DNA of 36,013 nt. Origin: an uncultured Prevotella sp. Lineage in GTDB: Bacteria; Bacteroidota; Bacteroidia; Bacteroidales; Bacteroidaceae. The notes beneath the pieces were generated by a model, which had not been told where the DNA came from, did not search any database, and saw only the letters and a program-made list of their open reading frames with translations. Every line of letters begins with the position of its first letter. Position 1 is the first letter of the stretch. Made by a program: the position numbers and the translations under genes. Shown here piece by piece: positions 32,767 through 36,013 of this stretch. The stretch covers positions 1 through 36,013 of the forward strand of contig URYG01000007.1 of NCBI GenBank assembly GCA_900551985.1, written 5' to 3'.

Positions 32767-32778
32767 AGGTGGACAAAA
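32767..32778 (-). promoter_or_regulatory. TTTGTCCACCT element at the GH51 promoter
   Basis: On the - strand TTTTGTCCACCT lies exactly 19 nt before the -7 box, identical in sequence (11 bp) and spacing to the second repeat at the susC-like promoter. A weak second half-site (CTTTTACACTA) lies 21 bp upstream. Confidence 0.72.
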
Positions 32779-32795
32779 CGGAGAATATAGTGTAA

Positions 32796-32829
32796 AAGGT
32801 GGATTTTCTGCTGAAAATCCACCTTTTTA
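32796..32829. terminator. Hairpin upstream of the GH51 promoter
   Basis: AAAGGTGGATTTTC and GAAAATCCACCTTT form a perfect stem of about 15 bp with a short loop and T/A runs on both sides. It would stop - strand transcription entering from the right before the GH51 promoter, and equally + strand transcription. It also contains TCCACCT. Confidence 0.65.
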
Positions 32830-32966
32830 TCCTCTATAGGTTGATTAGCACGCTAATGTCATAATTCGCTTTCCCCGGATATTTTATTCTTCGGATTTCG
32901 CTGAGTTTACTTTTTATGTCACGCAGAATTCTTTTTTTATGTCCCACAGATTTCACGGATTACACA

Positions 32967-33091
32967 GATTTTCGACCTGTTCGGTCCTTGAAGAAAGGTC
33001 ACGCAGATATCGCAGATTTACGCAGATTTTCGACCTGTTCGGTCTTTGAAGAAGGTCACGCAGATTTCGCAGATTTTCGACCTGTTCGGTC
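32967..33091 (+). repeat. Three direct copies of GATTTTCGACCTGTTCGGTC with CGCAGAT spacers
   Basis: Identical copies occur at 32967-32986 (followed by CTTGAAG), 33025-33044 and 33072-33091, separated by GGTCACGCAGATxTCGCAGAT-like spacer text of variable length. The core GACCTGTTCGGTC is itself a partial palindrome. Confidence 0.85.
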
Positions 33092-33117
33092 TATGAGATG
33101 ACGCAGATATTGTAGTA

Positions 33118-33159
33118 CCCTGTAAGTACTTCCCAAAAACTTGTTGTGCCCTGTAAGTA
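33118..33159 (+). repeat. CCCTGTAAGTA direct repeat
   Basis: Copies occur at 33118-33128 and 33149-33159 (31-bp period), just before the REP-like palindromes. Confidence 0.6.
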
Positions 33160-33177
33160 TTACCGCTAGGCGTCCCA

Positions 33178-33238
33178 GCGGATTTGCAATCCGCCGTTAA
33201 AAAATGTTCGACCTTTTCTTTGCGGATTTGTAATCCGC
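33178..33238. repeat. Two REP-like palindromes (GCGGATT-TGC/TGT-AATCCGC)
   Basis: GCGGATTTGCAATCCGC at 33178-33194 and GCGGATTTGTAATCCGC at 33222-33238 are 7-bp-stem, 3-nt-loop hairpins, like the REP elements mobilised by RAYT (TnpA-REP) transposases in Bacteroidota. No RAYT gene lies in the window. Confidence 0.65.
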
Positions 33239-33577
33239 TGTAACATGTAACGATTATCCGCCAATTTCAAAAATACCCTTCACCCTTCACCAAAGAGGTG
33301 TAAGTGTTTGTGTATGAGTTGCTTTGGTAGGGTGAAGAGTGCGTTTGACCCTTCACCACTCTTCACCCGGAAAATCTGCGTTATCTCATAGACCGAACAG
33401 GTCGAAAATCTGCGTCATATTAAAGACCGAATAGGTCAAAAATCTGCGTCATCTGCGAAATCTGCGTGACCTTCTTCAAAGACCGAACAGGTCGAGCTTC
33501 CGTTTCAAAATCCGTGCGTAATCCGTGGAGCAAGAATGCTCTGTTAACTCTGCGTAATCCGATGAATAAAAAATCCA

Positions 33578-33661
33578 GGTGAAGGGTGGGTGAAGGGTGG
33601 TGAAGGGTTGAGCTCTCGTAACCCCAGTGTTTATCGGGGTTTCAGCCGATTTGGTGAAGGG
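33578..33661 (+). repeat. GGTGAAGGG short repeats
   Basis: GGTGAAGGG occurs at 33578, 33589, 33599 and 33653. The reverse form CCCTTCACC occurs at 33276 and 33283 and again in 33340-33370. Together they give the region further inverted character. Confidence 0.75.
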
Positions 33662-33792
33662 TGAAGAGTAAAAAGGAGAGTGGGGATTTTCTCTCCCGAC
33701 GTATCGTTTTGTGCCTGGCGATGGCACGATATTGCCCTGGTAAAGGGCAATATAATGCCGTAGTGAGGCAATAAGCGATGGAAGCCTCTTTA

Positions 33793-33842
33793 AAAAGACG
33801 AAGGGCTGGACTTTCTCCCGAAAACCCAACCCTTCTTTTTAA
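33793..33842 (-). terminator. Terminator of the fimbrillin-like gene
   Basis: On the - strand an AAAAAGAAGGG...CCCTTCGTCTTTTT hairpin with one bulge and one mismatch begins about 70 nt after the stop codon and ends in a T run. Confidence 0.7.
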
Positions 33843-33912
33843 AACAGCTGTTTTTTATACTTTATTTATATATAAGTAAAAGATGTTATTTTATTTATCA
33901 CTTATCTTACGG

Positions 33913-36013
33913 TTATGGAACGTATATCAACCGGATAGGCATCGCCTTGAAGCGGCCGGTGCTACTGCCATCATATCCCTGTACAAAGCGAGCGTTTGTG
34001 ATATTCTTTACCTTATTATATATATCCAGATAAAGATACCAGAAGCCATATTCGCTACTACTTGTACTGAAGCCTTGGTAGCCTGACAATAAAGTCTTGC
34101 TCCACAAATTAGCGTGATATTCATCCTTGAAGCTATTGCTCTCGTAATATCCGCTGATTGGGATATAGATGTAATCCTTCAGTGAAGGATCCTTCACTGA
34201 AAGATTCTCTGTCTGGATACGAATGCAATTATACGGTTCACCTGTAGATGTTTCCAACAGATCTACTGAGGCTTTATTCGCAATTGCTTCTAGCTCGTTG
34301 CCCTTTGGAACACCAAATTTACCAATTGAATAACTTTTGATATAGTCTTCATTACTTTTTGCATTTGATATCTTGAAATATCCACCTATAGATCCCTTGT
34401 CATTAGCAATCTTAGCTGAACCAGGCGAATAGAAATCGCTGTTGGATGCTCCCAGGTTGCGGTCTAACATGTAGTATGTCTTGTCCGTACTAGAAGTACC
34501 ATCTTCAGATGGTTCTTTTACATTAACCTTCACTACTTCGTAGTAGAACCAACCCTTCTTGGGTTCACCTAACTGGTGTTCCTTTGCTGTTGTCTCTGTT
34601 ATTTCACCAAATATACCTGTATGATAGACTGGATACGTGATGGTAATCGGATGAGCAGGATCTTCAGCATTCTTGATTACAAAACCTTCTTCGTCTGTCC
34701 ACAAATCGAAGTTGTTATAGCTGTTGTTCAATGTCACTTTATAATAGTTGTTGCCATTGTAAGTTTCCTCCGAATAATTGATGTAATTGGATTTCTTCAC
34801 GAATTGGTCGTTCAGTTTCTTTGGTATCAAATAAGAGATAGTATTATCTCCTACGCTGAAGTGCAAACCCTGGTTTCTGCTCATTCCCTGATTCTCGCTA
34901 GGTTTTACACCTTGCATTGTATGATCTAGCCAATCAAAGTAGGCAAAAGGAGTTTCTCCATCTTTTAACCTTATGAACGCCTTTCGATCATCAGCACGTT
35001 TAAAGTCGTAACCTTCCTGGCGAATCTTGATGGTTCTTTTCAAGTCACCGGAAGTTATAGTAATCGTACCTTCACGAGGATTCTCCGATTTGTTGTTTGC
35101 AACCAATGTGAGGTTGAGAACAAACTTGGTTCCTTGTAGTGCCGATTCGTCTAGACTTGTTGGCATTGTAGTGGATTGGCTGGCTTGTGAATAACTAGTT
35201 ATCCACGATTTTGTATCGCTGCTGATTTCCACCTTATAGAGATTATTATCTGTTGTATTCTCTGCTTTGAGATTTGTAACCAAAGTGATAGGAGCAGTTG
35301 TACTTGATGCATCAACAGTCTGTGTGCCACAAACACCCAGTTCGTAGTCTTTGCAGGCAATCATATCAACAATCTCCGGGTTGTCATCTACCACGGTTAC
35401 CTTCAGACGATTTTCTGGCTCAGCCTTTAATGCTTCAGCTTCAGTCGCGTAGCCCGCATCGTTTACTGATATAACCTTCACGATATAGTTGTGGTTACGT
35501 AACAGAGCATGCTGCTTTGTTTTTGTCTTATCTGTATAGAGAGCTACTTTATAGAAACCTTCTGTGCCCTTATATTTTGCCTTGATAATGATGTCTGCCT
35601 TGCCTGCAGAGGTTTCATTTACAGCAACTACAGCAGCAGAACCTCCAACAATATGTTGGGTGTCATCCATCAAATCTGTAGTTTCTGCCAACTTTTCATT
35701 GGTAGATTCTACGTAGTTAGCTGGTGCAATAGAGCCTTTGCTGGCAGAATGCCATACATGAAGGTCTGTGATTTCGAAATCACTTACGGCTGCATCTACT
35801 GTGCATGTAATCTTTGCGCATTGACGGGTTAGTGAAATCTTGCTGTCGTTCATCAGGTCGCTAAGTATAGCTTTGCCCCAGCAGATTGGCTCGGATAAAT
35901 CAGGAGTGATATCTTCCATTGCGTCAAGCTTTGCAGCCTGTGCCTCTGTCAAGCCACGAACGTTGGCAACCAAATGTACCGTTTCTGTACCTTTAGGAAG
36001 ATTCATAGTGATT
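33913..36013 (-). CDS. Fimbrillin-like surface protein with FISUMP-like C-terminal domain (N-terminus beyond window)
   Basis: The frame is open to the right edge; an internal ATG at 36006 gives 697 residues but is unlikely to be the true start because no signal peptide follows it. The visible N-terminal part (ETVHLVANVRGLTEAQ..., SLTRQCAKITCTVDAAV) looks like the FimB/Mfa2-type fimbrillin fold, with KITCTVD as the usual strand. The middle part has a BACON-like segment (NPREGTITITSGDLKRTIKIRQEGYDF). The C-terminal 250 residues resemble FISUMP/Fibrobacter-type major-domain proteins: YYMLDRNLGASNSDFYSP, GGYFKISN, FGVPKGNELEAI, YIYIPISGYY, SSSEYGFWYLYLD, and closing FKAMPIRLIYVP. I infer a cell-surface adhesin or fimbrial tip/anchor component. 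It is unrelated to the glycan genes and transcribed toward the repeat region. Confidence 0.7.
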   Translation of the reverse strand, partial: ITMNLPKGTETVHLVANVRGLTEAQAAKLDAMEDITPDLSEPICWGKAILSDLMNDSKISLTRQCAKITCTVDAAVSDFEITDLHVWHSASKGSIAPANYVESTNEKLAETTDLMDDTQHIVGGSAAVVAVNETSAGKADIIIKAKYKGTEGFYKVALYTDKTKTKQHALLRNHNYIVKVISVNDAGYATEAEALKAEPENRLKVTVVDDNPEIVDMIACKDYELGVCGTQTVDASSTTAPITLVTNLKAENTTDNNLYKVEISSDTKSWITSYSQASQSTTMPTSLDESALQGTKFVLNLTLVANNKSENPREGTITITSGDLKRTIKIRQEGYDFKRADDRKAFIRLKDGETPFAYFDWLDHTMQGVKPSENQGMSRNQGLHFSVGDNTISYLIPKKLNDQFVKKSNYINYSEETYNGNNYYKVTLNNSYNNFDLWTDEEGFVIKNAEDPAHPITITYPVYHTGIFGEITETTAKEHQLGEPKKGWFYYEVVKVNVKEPSEDGTSSTDKTYYMLDRNLGASNSDFYSPGSAKIANDKGSIGGYFKISNAKSNEDYIKSYSIGKFGVPKGNELEAIANKASVDLLETSTGEPYNCIRIQTENLSVKDPSLKDYIYIPISGYYESNSFKDEYHANLWSKTLLSGYQGFSTSSSEYGFWYLYLDIYNKVKNITNARFVQGYDGSSTGRFKAMPIRLIYVP

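Larger units (their letters stand above)
33030..33495. repeat. Large nested inverted repeat (outer arm 45 bp perfect)
   Basis: 33030-33074 is exactly the reverse complement of 33451-33495 (45 bp). Nested inside, 33072-33108 matches the reverse complement of 33374-33410 with one mismatch in 37. A further diverged inverted copy lies at 33425-33444. The inner loop carries the REP-like palindromes. Confidence 0.85.
32830..33792. other. Gene-free, repeat-rich intergenic region
   Basis: No credible gene is seen. The stretch holds GATTTTCGACCTGTTCGGTC repeats in both orientations, two REP-like palindromes, CCCTGTAAGTA repeats, CCCTTCACC/GGTGAAGGG repeats and small hairpins (AACCCC/GGGGTT at 33620-33641; ATATTGCCC/GGGCAATAT near 33728-33753). 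Short open frames here simply read through repeats. Confidence 0.8.

Noticed and set aside
32636..32776. Upstream extension of the GH51 frame (860-aa version)
   Set aside because: It starts upstream of the -7 box and activator element and gives no signal peptide at the N-terminus; the ATG at 32635 starts a typical signal peptide.
32967..33091. Possible CRISPR array
   Set aside because: Only three direct copies with similar, repetitive spacers, inverted copies nearby and no cas genes.
32916..33101. Small ORF on the + strand in the repeat region
   Set aside because: It reads straight through the CGCAGAT/GACCTGTTCGGTC repeats and has no ribosome-binding or family signal.
33476..33829. 117-aa ORF on the - strand
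   Set aside because: It is composed of repeat sequence, GGTGAAGGG tracts and a hairpin, overlapping the terminator area; not a credible gene.

Overview
The window looks like chromosomal DNA of a gut Bacteroidota, most likely Prevotella/Segatella. The evidence is the SusC/SusD pair, SPII lipoproteins, repeated -7 boxes of the TAnnTTTG type, A-rich leaders, fimbrillin-like surface proteins and AAA-ATPase/PD-(D/E)xK genes typical of that phylum. The genus is an inference from overall impression, not from a marker gene.

Region 1 (1-11.2 kb) is an alpha-glucan (starch/maltodextrin) block on the + strand: the C-terminal part of a LacI-family regulator, a sugar MFS/GPH transporter, a CBM20-bearing GH77 4-alpha-glucanotransferase (malQ), a GH97 alpha-glucosidase (susB), a GH13 type I pullulanase (pulA) and a GH13 neopullulanase/cyclomaltodextrinase (susA-like). 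Two LacI-type palindromes with core TGCAAACG lie upstream of malQ and of susB. Both sit at exactly the same distance (62.5 bp, centre to first base) from the putative -7 box, which suggests one regulator driving both units. This block has no susC/susD of its own.

Region 2 (11.2-25.3 kb, plus 30.2-32.8 kb) looks like an arabinan utilisation locus. It starts with a small two-TM protein and three tandem paralogous 31-36 residue membrane peptides, the last overlapping by 7 nt a 990-aa one-protein transmembrane sensor/AraC-type regulator. Then follow susC-like, susD-like, a three-module putative surface glycan-binding lipoprotein, and two GH43 arabinanase-type enzymes. A GH51 alpha-L-arabinofuranosidase on the - strand 15 kb away shares with the susC promoter an 11-bp element (TTTGTCCACCT) placed exactly 19 nt before the same -7 box. 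At susC the element is present twice with 21-bp periodicity. I infer a common arabinan regulon controlled by the sensor-regulator.

Region 3 (25.3-30.1 kb) is unrelated cargo: two convergent P-loop ATPase genes, each with a PD-(D/E)xK-like C-terminal domain (DUF234 type and PF09820/PF08011 type), and an AzgA-type NCS2 purine permease.

Region 4 (32.6-33.9 kb) is a 1.3-kb gene-free stretch full of repeats: REP-like GCGGATT...AATCCGC hairpins, a nested inverted repeat with a 45-bp perfect outer arm, and GGTGAAGGG repeats. Region 5 (33.9 kb to the end) is a - strand fimbrillin-like surface protein that runs off the right edge. No rRNA, tRNA, CRISPR array or intact insertion sequence was seen.
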